A stretch of DNA of 64,000 nt. It comes from Numida meleagris. Its lineage: Eukaryota; Chordata; Aves; Galliformes; Numididae. Positions 41,005 to 54,300 of this stretch are shown here, piece by piece. The position numbers and the translations under genes were made by a program. The notes beneath the pieces are model-generated. The model was given only the letters and a program-made list of their open reading frames with translations, had not been told where the DNA came from and made no database searches. The stretch's first letter is position 1; the number at the start of each line of letters is the position of its first letter. The DNA is taken from assembly GCF_002078875.1 (NCBI RefSeq), contig NC_034421.1, positions 15,085,218 to 15,149,217 of the forward strand, read 5' to 3'.

Positions 41005-42050
41005 GCAACTCCAAAGAAAACAGTACTCCGAAAAGAAAAATTGTGGATGAAGGAAGAGTGTTCAACAAAAAATGGACAGAATAGTACTTCTTTGGCAGGA
41101 CAAATAATATGGCACTGTGCTTAATTTGCAAGGAAATTCTGTCAATTTTCAAAGATTAGAGTTTGAAAAGATGTTATATGCAAACACATGCTGCAAATTC
41201 GGTGCATACCAAGGAATATTTTGTAAAGACAAAATAGCAGAACTGAAAAAAGTGTCTTCTCAACAATTTTTTTTTAAGGTTACACCTTAGACAGACTCTA
41301 ATATAAAAGCTTGTTATGTGGTAGCAAATCTCATTGCAAAAACATCACACGCACTGACTGATGGTGAGTTTATTGAGCAATGGATGGAAAGCATGGCAGA
41401 TACAATTTGTCTTGATAAAAACCCACAGTTTTCTAACATCGGTTTGTCTCACCAGACTGTAGCCAGGTGAAGTGAAGAAATGGGAAAATCTATCAAAAGA
41501 AATTTGGAAAGTAGAGCTGCTAATTTCAAATGTTAAGCTTTGGTGATAGATGAAGGTACTGACGCTACAGATATGGCTCAACTTGTTCTTTTCATTAGAG
41601 GTATTAATAATGAATATAATGTCAGTGAAGAAATGGCTGCTTTGGTGCCATTAAAAGACACAACGCAATCTCTTGATTTGTATGAAGCAGTAAAAACTAC
41701 ATTGAATTGATTTTCTTTAACCTCTGTCAACATGTCTGGTACAGCTGCTGATGGCACCCGGCAATGTTTGATAAAAAATGAGGGACTTAGAGAATTAATA
41801 GAAGACGATGAAATTGCCGCTGGCAACTCATGTTTGATGAAATATCACTGCATCCTATATCAAGAAAATTTAAGAAAATGCTTTAAAAATGGATATTTTT
41901 TTTTCAAATCATCATAAAAGCTGTGAGTTTCATCAAGTCCAAGACACTGAATCATCACCAATTCCAGGAGTTCCTTAAAAGTATGGGTGCTGATTATGGG
42001 AATGTCATTTAGTTTTCTGATGGAGGGAGGCTAAGTCAGGAAGAGTAAAA
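41005..42050 (+). pseudogene. Decayed hAT-superfamily transposase (Charlie/ZBED5/GTF2IRD2-like)
   Basis: Plus-strand frames carry ordered fragments of a hAT transposase. A BED-finger-like start at about 41031-41160 reads KRKIVDEGRVFNKKWTE, stop, YFFGRTNNMALCLICKE, giving the CxxC pair; then comes LKRCYMQTH, with Cys where the family usually has the first His. A helical region with LTDGEFIEQWMESMAD lies at about 41355-41400. At about 41541-41640 is IDEGTDATDMAQLVLFIRG, matching the ALDESTD block that holds the first catalytic Asp. SVNMSGTAADGTRQ follows (about 41725), and KTLNHHQFQEFLKSMGADYGNV with FSDGGRLSQ (about 41940-42035) matches the conserved RW..RG region. At least five stops and several frameshifts make it non-functional. 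I did not find terminal inverted repeats or an 8-bp duplication, so the element's limits are unknown. Confidence 0.82.
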
Positions 42051-45000
42051 TGCCATCAAAAATCTCCAGTGAACACCTTGAGAACTCACTAAGAACTGCA
42101 ACCTTTGCCATTGAACCAGACTGGTGTATTAGTTTCACAAAAACAAGGTCAAATATCCCGCTAGTTTTGTGCTTTTTTTGCTCTTACTTTTCTATGTTTT
42201 AATAACAAATATAAAAAAATAGAGTAAGTTTTGTTACTTATATACTTTAACTATATCATATATTTTATATATGGCTCAAGACAACTCCTCTTCACTCACT
42301 GTGGCCAAGGTTGGACACCTATGGCTTGTTTGCTCCCTCTCACTCCATCTCCAGTGGAAGAGTTTCAAGCCAGCACTGACAAGAGCACAAAATGGCTAAA
42401 ACTTGTGCAATTTCAGAATCATCCCTTGCCAGCTGACCAACTTCCCAACTTTTGGGATAGCTTGCTCAATGCTAAGGAGCAAGCAGTGCCACCATCATGA
42501 GGTCCAAACAGTGGGTAGAACCAGATGTTGGTATCAGCATCTGTCAGAAGTTCAGAGAAGGCAAGGGATGAGCAGGGTCCATCCAAAAGCAAAAGGAGAC
42601 AAGTCCAGAGATCTAGCTACAACAAAGATCCAAAGCCCACGCAGGAGACAGGGACAAAGACAGGACTGTTTCCAGACCACTGTAACCCCAACCACATCTC
42701 AAAATTGCTTTGTAATCCCAACCTCCCCACCACATACAGACTTTAGACTGATAACTGCCCAAGGTTAGGAAGTTCAGAATAGGTAAGCTGTGACAGGATT
42801 TAACTGAGTTTCAGTTCTCACATATCGGGTGAATTTGGGAATAAGTTCTGTGGCAGAAAAAGAGAGCGCTGTTTGCACTGGCATCTTATTTTGTCACTTC
42901 ATTGTCACAAACATCAGTCAGCCTAGCTATGCATCATCAGAGCCTTGGAGCAGGGCCCTTCGAAGCCAAAGCTGCCACCTTCTAGGTGCTTTTCTCTGCC
43001 AAGCCATCAGTTTTGCCCACAGGCTTCACATCCATCCTCAAATTGCCTTGTAGAACTTGGTCATTACAACACGCAGTGCTACAGAGCCAGTTGTAGCTTC
43101 TGGGCCACCTACCAGCTTTTGGGTCTATCACTCATACTCCTCTTGTTTTGTAGGCGCGTTCTGAAGGAAGCTGAAACACCAGGCAGGCACCTCAGAAGAA
43201 GCAGCTTTCATCTATTCACATGAGATGGGTCTGGGGAGCTGAGCACTGAGAGAAAGCAACCACTGCAAGCCACGTGGGGCCATGCTGCTGCCACCCAGCC
43301 TCCATGGGCAGTGACAGTGTCCTGACATCAAATATTTCTGGAAACTAGCCTGTAGCTTGAGCTAAAAAGAAAAAAATCACCAGACAGCATTCTCTGGCCT
43401 ATATTTTGTAGGAGGTCTGCAGTGCTCTGAGGGTATGATAAATGGAGCCTCAGAAAACTTGCACTTTTAATACAAAACACATTGGCTGAACAGTAGAAGA
43501 AATAGCAGGCAAAGCAGCTGTAGCATCTGCCCCATCACGCTGTTAACTGTACCTTGCATAATGTGCTGCACCTGGATCCATCACAGCCCACTTCTCTTCC
43601 AGAGCTGGTTATTAATACTGGATGGGACAAGTTCATCACCAGTCCCCCTAGATTAAAGTCCACAAATGTGTCATTTTAGAAGTTACTAGAACTGCTGTGT
43701 TCTTCTGGCTGCTCTGACATGGGTACTTTGAAGCATGCAGACACGTACCATAACCAGTAGTAAACTTAATTCTTAATTAAATCACCAGAGAAAAGTTAAA
43801 GGTCAGTTTTAATTTTGTCCTATTAATTATGATTAAAGTACTTTTCACTATTTTCTAGTAGCAGTTTCTTCATTAATGCAGTAATTTCACTCATTAGTTT
43901 TCATCTGCAAGTCAGCTCTGCTTATACCAGCATCCTTGTTAAAAAAAAAAGAAAAAAAGGGGCGAGAGGGATGGGGCTCATCTTGTTAAAAGGAATAAAT
44001 AAAAACAGAATAACCAAAGTCATGCTTTCCAGTGAAAAGTAATCCCGTGATCCTACTCAGGAAGCTAATTCAGCCACATGGTCCTGATTTGGAATTCTAG
44101 GAGGGACGACATTTCTTAGACATTTAATCAAATTAGACAGGACCACTTTGATGGAAGAGCTTTGTCTGATAAAGACTGGGGAGGGGGGAAATCCCTAAAG
44201 ACAGCTTAATGCTCCAGCAGTTGTTTCAGATTTACTCGTTTTCCACTTCACAGTACATGAAATAGTCACACGCTTGCAAGTAGCTTGGGAAAAAGCCCAG
44301 AAAATCTTTTTGTCACTGTGTTCCTCAGGTTTCCAGGTTTCTGTGACATCCCCAACGAGCACAATACACTAGTTCTTTAGCTATCGGTCAGGATGACACG
44401 CTTTTAGACTTCCAGAGCCCATCTCATAGCCCAGGAAAGCATTTTGGGTGGCAGGTCTAGGGCAACAATATCCATCCCATCTGTGAGCCCACCAGAGGAC
44501 TAGGCAGAGACAGCACGGCACAGCAAGGAAAAGAAAGCTCTCCTTAAAACAGTGCAACTGAGTAGTCCAGGTTCATCTCGAATCCGTAGCTTGGAGGGAG
44601 TGACCCGTGGTCAGTGAAAGGTAGCTCACAAGAGGACATGATGTGATGTCCAGGCACAAGAAGGAGGTCGCCTGGGAGAAACTTGCTTTCCTGTAATGGT
44701 TCAACAGCAACACAGAGGTTGCTACTGTGTCATCCTCTCATCCTGATTTATTATGCCCTCCTTACTAAGGAAAGTTTTCTTTAATGGAGAATAAAATAAA
44801 GTAACTTTTCAAAATCATTTTGGAAATCAAATGCTGAACCTGGCAAGGTTAGACACTGACAGCATACGTTTTACTGGCAGCAGCAAGTGGCTGAGGCTGC
44901 AAGGAGAACAAATGAGAAGGAATAAAACCCAGGAGGTGGAAGGTCCTTGGCAGTAAGTCTGTGGGCTGTAAATTTGATTCCTCTTGCTATGTTTGCCTCC

Positions 45001-45979
45001 AAGAGAAAGGTAAAAGCCAAGAACCAGGACTTGGGTGACTGGGGGACTGGGAACAGGACACAAGCTGCTATCTCTGATTAGAGGCTGCCTTGTAACCAGG
45101 GCAGTCACAGATTTGCTCCACGCAGCAGTGGGGAACAGAAGTCAGGGGACCTGTCTAACCCCAGCCTGTGGTTACACCAGCACCACTGCTGTCTGGGGGT
45201 GCTGGGACCTGCCCCACACCTTCCCAAACAGCCTTCATCACCCACTGCTTGTCCTCAGCACAGTGAGGTCCCAAACATCAGCCCCAGGCACTGTTTCACA
45301 AAAACATTACCTTCATTAAAAATGTTAGGGAAAGGATGCGTTTTAATTGCTTTTTGATTTTCTTTCCTACTTGTCCCTACCACTCCTCCTTTTTTGCTCC
45401 ATTTTGCTCTCTGGTGCTGGTAGGAAGGATGTTTTATTACCTCATTTGGTAGTTCCCATTTCTCCAAGAAAACTGACCATTTGCTGGAATATCCCCCCAT
45501 TCTCGTGGTCTTTTTCATCCAGTAAAAGCAGCCTCACACCGAAGTGCACAGCGTACCATTCATCCCAGCAAAGATGTCCTCATGAGGCACAAGGTGAAAG
45601 ACTCTTTGCTATAAATTGCAAACTACTGCAAAAAGCCCTGAGGGGGAAGGAAGGAGAAGAGACATGTCTGATTTGTTAGACCTCTGCAGCAGCTGCCTGA
45701 CTGTTATTGGCTTGGGGAATTACTGTCAGTGTGCCCAGTTCTCCAGCCAAATGCTTCCAGTGACATCATCCCTACTTACAGAGCTCCTCGCAGAGTTCAG
45801 GAGGAACATCTGCACATACCTGTGCAGATACTGTGCACATACCTCCCACCAGCATCTGGCCAGTGCGAGGCAAGCTTTAGCTTGCTCTAGGCAGAGAACA
45901 GTATCACTGACTTTAAGCAAAGAAACATTAGCAAGAGACTGGCTTACCAAGGAGTCCTTCACCATCCAGAGCCAGAAGG
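42051..45979. other. Intergenic sequence after the hAT remnant
   Basis: The first 250 bases are AT-rich (TATATATT runs near 42240-42275) and may include the end of the hAT element. No coding exon was recognised. At 43745-43920 an AT-rich unique stretch with TTAATTAA and TAATTA homeodomain-type cores stands out. An A-rich run lies at about 43939-43957. Confidence 0.55.
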
Positions 45980-46920
45980 TCATAGAATCATAGAATCATA
46001 GAATTGCTGGTTGAGGTTGGAAAAGACCTTCAAGATCATCAAGTCCAACCACAACCTAACCATACTTCTCTAACAACCCACTGCTAAATCATGTCCCCAA
46101 GCACCACATCCAAATGGTTTTTAAACACATTCAGGGATGGTGACTCAACCACCTCCCTGGGGAGCCTGTTCCAGTGCTTAACAACCCTTTCTGGAAAGAA
46201 GCTTTTCCTGATATCCAACCTAAACCTCCCCTGGTGCAACTTGAGGCCATTTCCCCTTGTCCTGTCACCTGTCACCAGTGAGAAGAGACCAACCCCACTC
46301 TCACTGCAATCACCTTTCAGGTATTTGAAGAGAGCAATGAGGTCTCCCCTCAGTCTCCTCTTCTCCAGACTAAACAGCCCCAGTTCCTTTAGTCGCTCCT
46401 CGTAGGGCATATTCTCCAAGCCCTTCACAAGCCTTGTGCCCTTCTTTGGACCTGCTCCAGCACCTCAATGTCCTTTCTGTACTGAGGCGCCCAAAACTGA
46501 ACACAGTACTTGAGATGGGGTCTCACCAGTGCTGAGTACAGGGGCAGGATGACTTCCCTAGTCCTGCTCACCACACCATTCCTGATCCAAGCCAGGATGC
46601 TATTGGCCTTCTTGGCCACCTGGGCACACTGCTGGCTCACATTCAGCCACTGTCCATCAGCACATCAAGGTCCCTTTCCATCAGGCAGCTTTCCAGCCAC
46701 TCCTCCCCAGGCCTGTAGGGTTGCCTGGGGTTGTTGTGACCAAAGTGCAGGACCCAACACTTGGCCCTATTGAAACTCATACAGTTTACCTTGGCCCATC
46801 ATTCCAGTCTATCCAGGTCCCTCTGTAAAGCCTTTCTACCCTCTGGCAGATCAGCACTCCTTCCCAACTTGGTGTCATCTGCAAACTTACTGAGGGTGCA
46901 CTCAATCCCCTCATCAAGAT
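45980..46920 (-). mobile_element. Minus-strand CR1, 3' portion (left half of the interrupted copy)
   Basis: The 3' tail is at the left: three CATAGAAT repeats at 45980-46005, followed by the complement of the usual 'ccaacctc' block. On the minus strand the ORF2 C-terminus reads clearly: [21 protein letters not shown] at about 46410-46340, and [17 protein letters not shown] then [14 protein letters not shown] ending at about 46087. The copy stops abruptly at 46916-46920 (AAGAT) in the middle of the block coding for '[14 protein letters not shown]'. Its continuation is found at 47873, after an inserted plus-strand CR1. Confidence 0.93.
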
Positions 46921-47872
46921 GAATGATCCATCCTCTTCAATAGCTTTATTGATGACCTGGATGAGGGCATTGAGAGCACCCTCATTAAATTTGCAGACGA
47001 CACCAAGCTGGTAGGAAGTGTCGATCTGCCTGGGGGTAGCAAGGCCCTGCAGAGAGATCTGGACAGGCTGGATCTCTGGGCCTAAGACAATGGGATGAGG
47101 TTCAACAAGACCAAGTGCCGAGACCTGCACTTTGGCCACAATAAACCCAGGCTTGTGGCAGAGTGGCTGGAAGATTGCGTGGAAGAAATGGACCTGGGGG
47201 TGTTGGTCAATGCTCGGTTGAGCGTGAGCCAGCAGTGTGGCCAGGTGGCCAAGAAGGCCAATGGCATCCTGGCTTGTACCAGAAATAGTGTTGACAGTAG
47301 GAATAGGGAAGTAATAGTCCCTCTGTACTCAGCATTGGTGAGGCCCCACCTCAAGTACTGTGTCCAGTTTTGGGCCACTCACTGCAAGAAAGACATTGAG
47401 GCCCTGGAGCATGTTCAGAGGAGGGCGACGAAGCTGGTGAGGGGTCTGGAGCACAGGCCTTGTGAGGAGCGGCTGAGGGAGCTGGGATTGTTCAGTCTGG
47501 AGAAGAGGAGGCTCAGGGGAGACCTCATCGCTCTCTATAACTACCTGAAGGGAGGTTGTAGTGAGCTGGGGGTCGGCCTCTTCTCTCTTATAACTGGTGA
47601 CAGGATGAGGGGGAATGGCCTCAAGTTGCGCCAGGGGAGATTTAGGCTGGACATTAGGAAACACTATTTTTCTGAAAGAGTGGTCAGGCACTGGAATGGT
47701 CTGCCCAGGGAGGTGGTGGAGTCACCATCCCTGGAGGTGTTCAAGAAACATTTAGATGTTGTGTTGAGAGATGTGGCTTAGTGGGATTATATTGGTGGTA
47801 GGTGGATGGATGGACTGGATGACCTTGTAGGTCTTTTCCAACCTAGCTATGATTCTATGATTCTATGATTCT
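46921..47872 (+). mobile_element. Plus-strand CR1 nested inside the minus-strand CR1
   Basis: This 5'-truncated copy starts at the 'ctcttcaatagctttattgatgac' block of CR1 and runs to GATTCTATGATTCTATGATTCT at 47851-47872. Its reading frame is open from about 47086 to the ORF2 stop at 47781, covering the last 228 codons of ORF2 ([64 protein letters not shown]). It is therefore less decayed than the other copies here and younger than its host element. The bases AAGAT at 46916-46920 recur at 47873-47877, consistent with a 5-bp target-site duplication. Confidence 0.93.
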
Positions 47873-48316
47873 AAGATCATAGATAAAGATGTTGAATAGA
47901 AGCGGACCCAGTACTGAGCCCCTGGGGACACCACTCGTGACTGGCCGCCAACTGGATTTAACTCCATTGACCACAACTCTTTGGGCCCTGCCATCCAGCC
48001 AGTGTTTCACCCAGCAGAGCGTGTGTCCATCCAAACCATGGGCAGCCAGCTTCTCCACAAGGATGCTGTGGGGGACAGTGTCAAAGGCCTTACTGAAGTC
48101 CAGGTAGACCACATCGACAGCCTTACCTTCATCCACTAAGCGGGTCACCTTGTCATAGAATCAAATCAGGTTTGTCAAACAGGATCTACCATTCATAAAT
48201 CCATGCTCTGGGCCTGATCCCCTGGTTGACCTTTAACTGATCCATGATGGCTCCCGAGATTATCCATTCCATAACCTTCCCTGGCACCGAGGGGCGACTG
48301 ATAGGTCTATAGGTAA
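47873..48316 (-). mobile_element. Minus-strand CR1, upstream portion (right half of the interrupted copy)
   Basis: Read on the minus strand this is central reverse transcriptase: [33 protein letters not shown] (about 48130-48030), then [43 protein letters not shown] ending at 47876. That is exactly the sequence that should precede the block at which the left half (45980-46920) stops, so the two are one copy about 1.4 kb long. The 5' truncation is near 48316, by the segment coding for a degraded RPISL block. Confidence 0.92.
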
Positions 48317-51300
48317 CTGATAGGTCAACAGTAACAGCAGCCTAAAGAGGTGCTGCAACTCTCTTCCATCATGGAACAGAATGAGGCACACCAATTCAGT
48401 CTAGGTGCCTCTTCTGTTCTTAGCAGAGCAAGGATCCATAGAGGGGGAAGTATCAGACCCTATCTTTCATTGTACATTTAGCTCCAGAAATTCTTTTTTT
48501 TTGTGCTGACTGACTGCTGGAGAAGCATTAGGATTAGTGCAGCCAAAACTGTCTTCCCATGAAGATGATCCTACACAGGACTGTGGCAAATCTGGGACAA
48601 TAAATAATGAAATAAAATAAGTTCTTGGAATACACTGACTCCAGTTGCCCAGAGCAACCAAAGTCCATCTCTTCATCAAGCACATTGGGAACTGAATCGA
48701 AAGCCAGGGGAGAAGGGCAAGTGAAAAAGCTGCAAAGAACAGCAGCTAAGTTTGGAAAAGTCCAGTGAAGAAAGCAAGTCTCTGGCAAAAGAGCCTCTCT
48801 GCATGAGTTCCTGCTGCTGATCTAAAAGCATACTGGAGAAAGGTGGGAGTGGGAGGAGGCAGGGGGCCATAGATATGCAACAAGGGCAGTGCTGATGCCC
48901 TCAGCTTCAAGGACCACCCACCCACAGGACTGGAAACCCTGCAGGTACCTGCTTATCTACCCACTGTCCATCTGTCCATAACTGTCCCTCCACTTCTCCT
49001 CTGTCATTCAGCTCTCTCCAAACTGGAAAAGACGTACTTAAAACAGACGCACACTAATGTATCATAAGTTTATACAATGTTCCCCATGCGATGGTAAACT
49101 GGTAATCTCCTACAAGCACCTAGGCTGTGTATGTTTCATGCAATACACCAAATGCAGCTACTTGTCTGTATTTTACCCGCACATAATACCTTCAACTATA
49201 TATTATTGTCTTCTACCAGAGACACAACTGTGATCACTTAGATGTAAAGGCTGTAGAAACAGTCTCTTCCTCAAAAACACAAGCTCAGAAGCAACCTCCT
49301 GATTAAACTATCTTGTTTTCAGAGTAGTTGGGTCCCCAGGAACACCTTTAGATACAAACTTGGACTTCTCCAGGGCTTCGGAAAAGACAGAACGTCATCA
49401 GAACAGTTTGTTCCTGGGGAGAGCAGCCCTCATGCCAGAGCAGCATCTAGATTTCATTTGCACAAGTCCCCATTCAGTTAAGAGCACCACTGACCACCAA
49501 TCTATAAACCACGCATCCATGCTCTAAAGACAGTAACAAAGCTTGCAGTGCTTATAAGCCACAAACATTAAATTGTATGTACTGTTTATTTAAAAGCATC
49601 ACAGGGTTCTCATCTGTGTGATTAACTACCTGCTCCATGCTATAATCAAATGAAAAGCCCGGATCTCTGCAAACCCCAAAACACTTAAAAATGATCAGTA
49701 ACAGCTAAATGATAACTCTCCAACATTTTATTTTCCATTTTGCCTTTCCATATAGCTTTCTCCCCTACACAGCCCCCAGTGCCCCGCCAAGATGACATAA
49801 GTCTTTCCAGGACCTTAAAAGCATTTTCAGACCCATTTTAAGTTTACTAAAGTCACCTTGGTCAATGCGTCTTCCCAGCTTCCTTAGCTGACCACTGCTG
49901 AGGATGACTTCACTTCTGGGGGGGATTTGGCATTTTATGTGGATCTCCGCACAGAACGCAAAAAATTACAGAACATCCCACCACTGGGTCCCGATGCTTT
50001 GTTACACATGGTGTTAACATCAGCAAGAAAGCAGTGAAACTCTGTTGATGAGAAAGGCTAAACAGCAGCGTTCAAGGTGATATTGCAAGCGTGGCATTTT
50101 AACCTCCTTACCACCTTTGATAACAGCCAGGGGAATGCTACGCACGGCTCAGGAGTAAGAAAGAGTCAAACACTACACCTGAGCCCATTTTGGACTACCT
50201 TGAGCTGGGATGAGCACAGCAGGCAGAGCAGCAGGCAGCACACCTGGCAAGCAGGGCAGGTAGATGACAACTGCCTTGTGCTTGTCTCCACTGCTGCCAG
50301 CATGCCGCTGGCAAGAAATTAGCTGGCCCAGAAAGCCTGTTCAGGGAGGACCTGTGGTGACAGCCCAGCAAGCCCCAGTGCCACTGTTCCTTATATGCCC
50401 TCAGACCCACCAACTGATGCACTGCGTCAGCTCTTCATCCATCAAGGCAGTACAGGAGGGAACTATTAGCTCTGTTTGCTCACTCTCATCTTACCTATTC
50501 CTCTGGGAAAGTTTTAAGCCTCCTAGCACTTGCCACCAGCTGTCAAGATAATTAGAGCTATTGTTTATTGCAGCAAAGCACTTTGATTGACATCCTTGTA
50601 AGAGTGCAGAGATACTGTCCTGTGGCAGAACTGCAGAAAAGCATATTAGTGCCATTAGTTTTGAGGCACATAGAAGAGTGTCAATGTTATTCCTCCTCCC
50701 TTACAGTTATTTAACAGATGACAATGCATTTTCTTGGCTTTAGCTTTACCTAAGTAGGTCAGACAGACACTGACTGCTGTTTCTTGGTGTGATGATACAA
50801 CCAGAAAAGGAAGAAAAAATCCAAGCAAAGCTTGTTAGGAAGATGCATTTAACACATCTTTATAAAGGAACCCAGCACCAGTTTTGGGAAATGTCACTGG
50901 AGCCTCAGGAGATTCGCTAGGTTATTACGTCTCAGTATTACACTGTACAAAGCAAGAACATACACAAATGATTTAAAAATAACTTTCCACAGGTCAGCAC
51001 TGCTCCTTCGTCAGGGTTACATCTGAGCTTTCATGCTTTGTAGCTGTATGAAGCTACTACCCAGCTAATGCTTTGCTATGGCGCAATCTCTCCAAGAGAG
51101 GAATAAGAACAACTCTGTGGTAATGAGGACAGCCCTGCTTGCACTAAAAACACGAGATAACAGAACTTGCTTTTATAGCTAGAAAAATAACACTCTAAAA
51201 AAGCAGGTTTGGAGTCAACCTTCAGAATCTTCTATAGCTTAGGGATTGCTTAAACCGTGAGAAACCATCAGGTGGTCGTCTTCATCTGGGACAGGTGTGA

Positions 51301-54300
51301 GTTTACTTCAGTCTCAGCTCTGTTTCCTCCATGCAGAAAATTAATACCTTTCCCAGCATGCAAAAGTGACATGAAAAAATATCACAAATATCTCAGCTCT
51401 TCGAAGATAATAATTAGTTAGATAAAGCAGCAAGTGTTTGGTTCCCTTGCAGCATTCTGTCTTTCAACAGATGTTTTCTATTTCTTATACACATTAACAG
51501 GGAAATCTGTGTAGAGCATCTGACCTCTCCAGATAAATTGTTCTAAAGTGAACTCTCTGTGAAGCTCCAGCCTGGATGCGTTCTGCCTAAAGGACAGTCT
51601 TAAACAACTGCTCTTCTATCACCTTGTCTCCCACTCACTTAGTATAAGGCTTATTAAGGTATATCTCAGGTATTTTCTACCCTAGAAAAGTATGGAGAAA
51701 AATATTGAGCTCATCCAGGAGCACCCTTATCCGCAACAAGATTATCTATGTTCGATATGTATTTGCTGTGTATAAAGAAAAATAATTGGTGGGTCTGTGC
51801 TGTGCAGATTAGAGATTCTTCAAAGGTTTAAAACCAAAGCTGGCACAAACCCAGAGACACTGTAGTTAGTTAAAAGCCATGAAGTAGGAAGAATTTTAAT
51901 CAGAGGCACACTGATCCATTCCTAATTAACAGTATGTTGGGGATTCACAGTACAGCAGGGTAACTTTGGGAAGAGATAGGGAAAACAAGACATTACTGGT
52001 ACACAGGCATTTACTTTTGCTTTATATGTACACTTGGGCTGAGGAAGGAAAACCAAACCCAGGAGATAAAAGAAGCTTCAGAGTTCATTAACACTCCAGC
52101 AGTTCGGGGCTCCCCATTTCCTATTCCTCCTCCAGCAGGCACCCAGAGCTCTCCTGTGCAGCACCACAAGCCCTCCACCTCCCCAAGGGATCACAATACC
52201 AGGACAGGGCTGACCAGGGGTCCTCCCCCCCCATCAACAGCACCAGGAGCACTCAAGCCCTTGTCCTGCTTGTGCTGAGCTCTTTCTGTAATAAAAACAG
52301 AGCGACATTGTAACTAACAATAGCCAAAGCCACTCTAACTAGTAATAGCCAGTCACCCAACACTCTTTACAAAGCAATAAGGACCCAAATCTTCTGCTTA
52401 AATCTATCTCCATGCTATGACCTGTGATGCCCTGCCCACATTGAAGGCTGTGGGGTGGCTTGATCCTTTAAAAGGCATTGGGTCACATTGCAAGAGCATC
52501 TGCAATTAGCAGCACACATTGGTTTCATGTCTCCCGTGCCCAGGGGAGCCAGCTGTCAGAATAGCTCCATCTCTTCAAATAAAGCTCAGCCCTGCTGTCT
52601 AAAGGTCAGTCCTTTTCTAAGCCAGTCTTAAGCACTTCAGGTGGCCCGGCTTTGTGGGCCACTTGCACAAAGAACTCAGCTTCCCTCATCCCTTTGTGAT
52701 CTGGTGCCACAAAGTGAATAAGGAAGGAAGCTGGAAAGGAGGGCTCAGCAGCACACTGGAGACAGCCTCGGCCCCTAGTCCAACAGCATCGACAGCGCTC
52801 CTCCCAGAGCTGAGCCATAAGCACACCTAACATCACCCCCACCAAGCCCCCAGCAGCCTGAAGCACTGTGAGGTGAGTGAGTGCTCGGGTCCAAGACACA
52901 GAGAGCACAGGATTTAGGATGGAGGAGTGGGCAGAGCAGGAGTTCAGCAGCCCCAGGTAAATCCACACACCCCTCAGCTTGGCCAAGGCTGTCAGGACCA
53001 GAACTCCACAGTTCCTTAGATGCAGATCAAAATTCCCAGAGTCGTCACCTACTGCCTTTGCCACGTCTGCCTGCAGGACAACAGTTCAGAGCAGTGCAGG
53101 CAGGAGTGAGTCCTCTGTCCCCAGAAGCCAAGCAATGGGAACACAGGGATCAGGAAGATGGGCTCTGAGGCATTCAGAGGATTTGCTTCTAACTGCTGTT
53201 CTGTACCTCACAGATCTGGTGATACAGCAGCACCATTCCCATTTCCCACCTTGCGTATTCAGCTGCTGATAGCATTTGCTCACTTGTCAGCACAGTTCTT
53301 TATCAGTTGCCTTTGCCTTATCAACGCAGCACAAGACAGCAGCACACAGAATACCCGAGCTGCTCTGAGCATCCCTGTTCCCCCAGCTGAAGCTGCAGAG
53401 CTGAAGCTGAGGCCCCTGCACAGAGGAATCTCTCCCTAGCCTGGCACAACCCCACATTTTACCTCCTATATTTAACAGAAATTCCCTAAGACCTCATTTT
53501 CCAAAATTCAGGAAACAAACTTATCTTCTCCTCCGATATAAGCTCCTACTCCCCCTCCAGCCCAGCAGCTCCCTTCTGTTCCTGTTCCATGGCTGGGACA
53601 ACCCAAGCCCAAGCACTGTGTCCAAGGCAGCAGACGCTGCAGTGCACTGGCACAGCTGGGCCCCCCGAGGACCACAGCAGTGCTCACTGCTGCTCGGCCC
53701 ACCCTGTCCCTCTGGGTGAGGCACCCCAGCCACCTTGGCAATCCTCTTGCTCCATCAAGAAAACTCATCAGTGTAACATCATGCCACTTCATTAATGTAT
53801 GACTTCGTGCTATCCAAATTAGCCTTTAATGATTTATGCCAGCACACAATCCCTTCAACAAGATCCTTTGCCACCCTCCCTCAAGGCATCTTGCCTACCT
53901 CACTGCTCTCCTAGTTATTACATTGGGTATATACATTGCTTGTTACTAGCCCTGAATAAAACACCCACCTGAGTTAAGCCTGAAGAAAACACCCCTGCTA
54001 GGTACTGTAAGGGTGCAAGCTGTAACAGCTCCTCTGGAAGCACCTCGAGGCAGCACAGGGCAGACTTTGAAGCACCACACCTGGCCCCAGATTTGTAGAA
54101 CCAGGGCAGGTAAACACTTCCACAAAGAAATGTAAGGCAGTTCACTAACTATTGACCCAGCCTCACAACTGGAAGTGTGCAGACACCTAAGGCCAGCTCT
54201 GTACCAGGACTGAGCCCAGCAGCAGGAGAACATGCTCTCTTCTGCATCATTTCATGCAGCATAAGCTGGCTTGGGGCAACGAAGCTTCCACTGATTTCTG

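Noticed and set aside
47095..47781. 228-codon open frame that looks like a gene
   Set aside because: It is the ORF2 C-terminus of the nested CR1 element, not a host gene.
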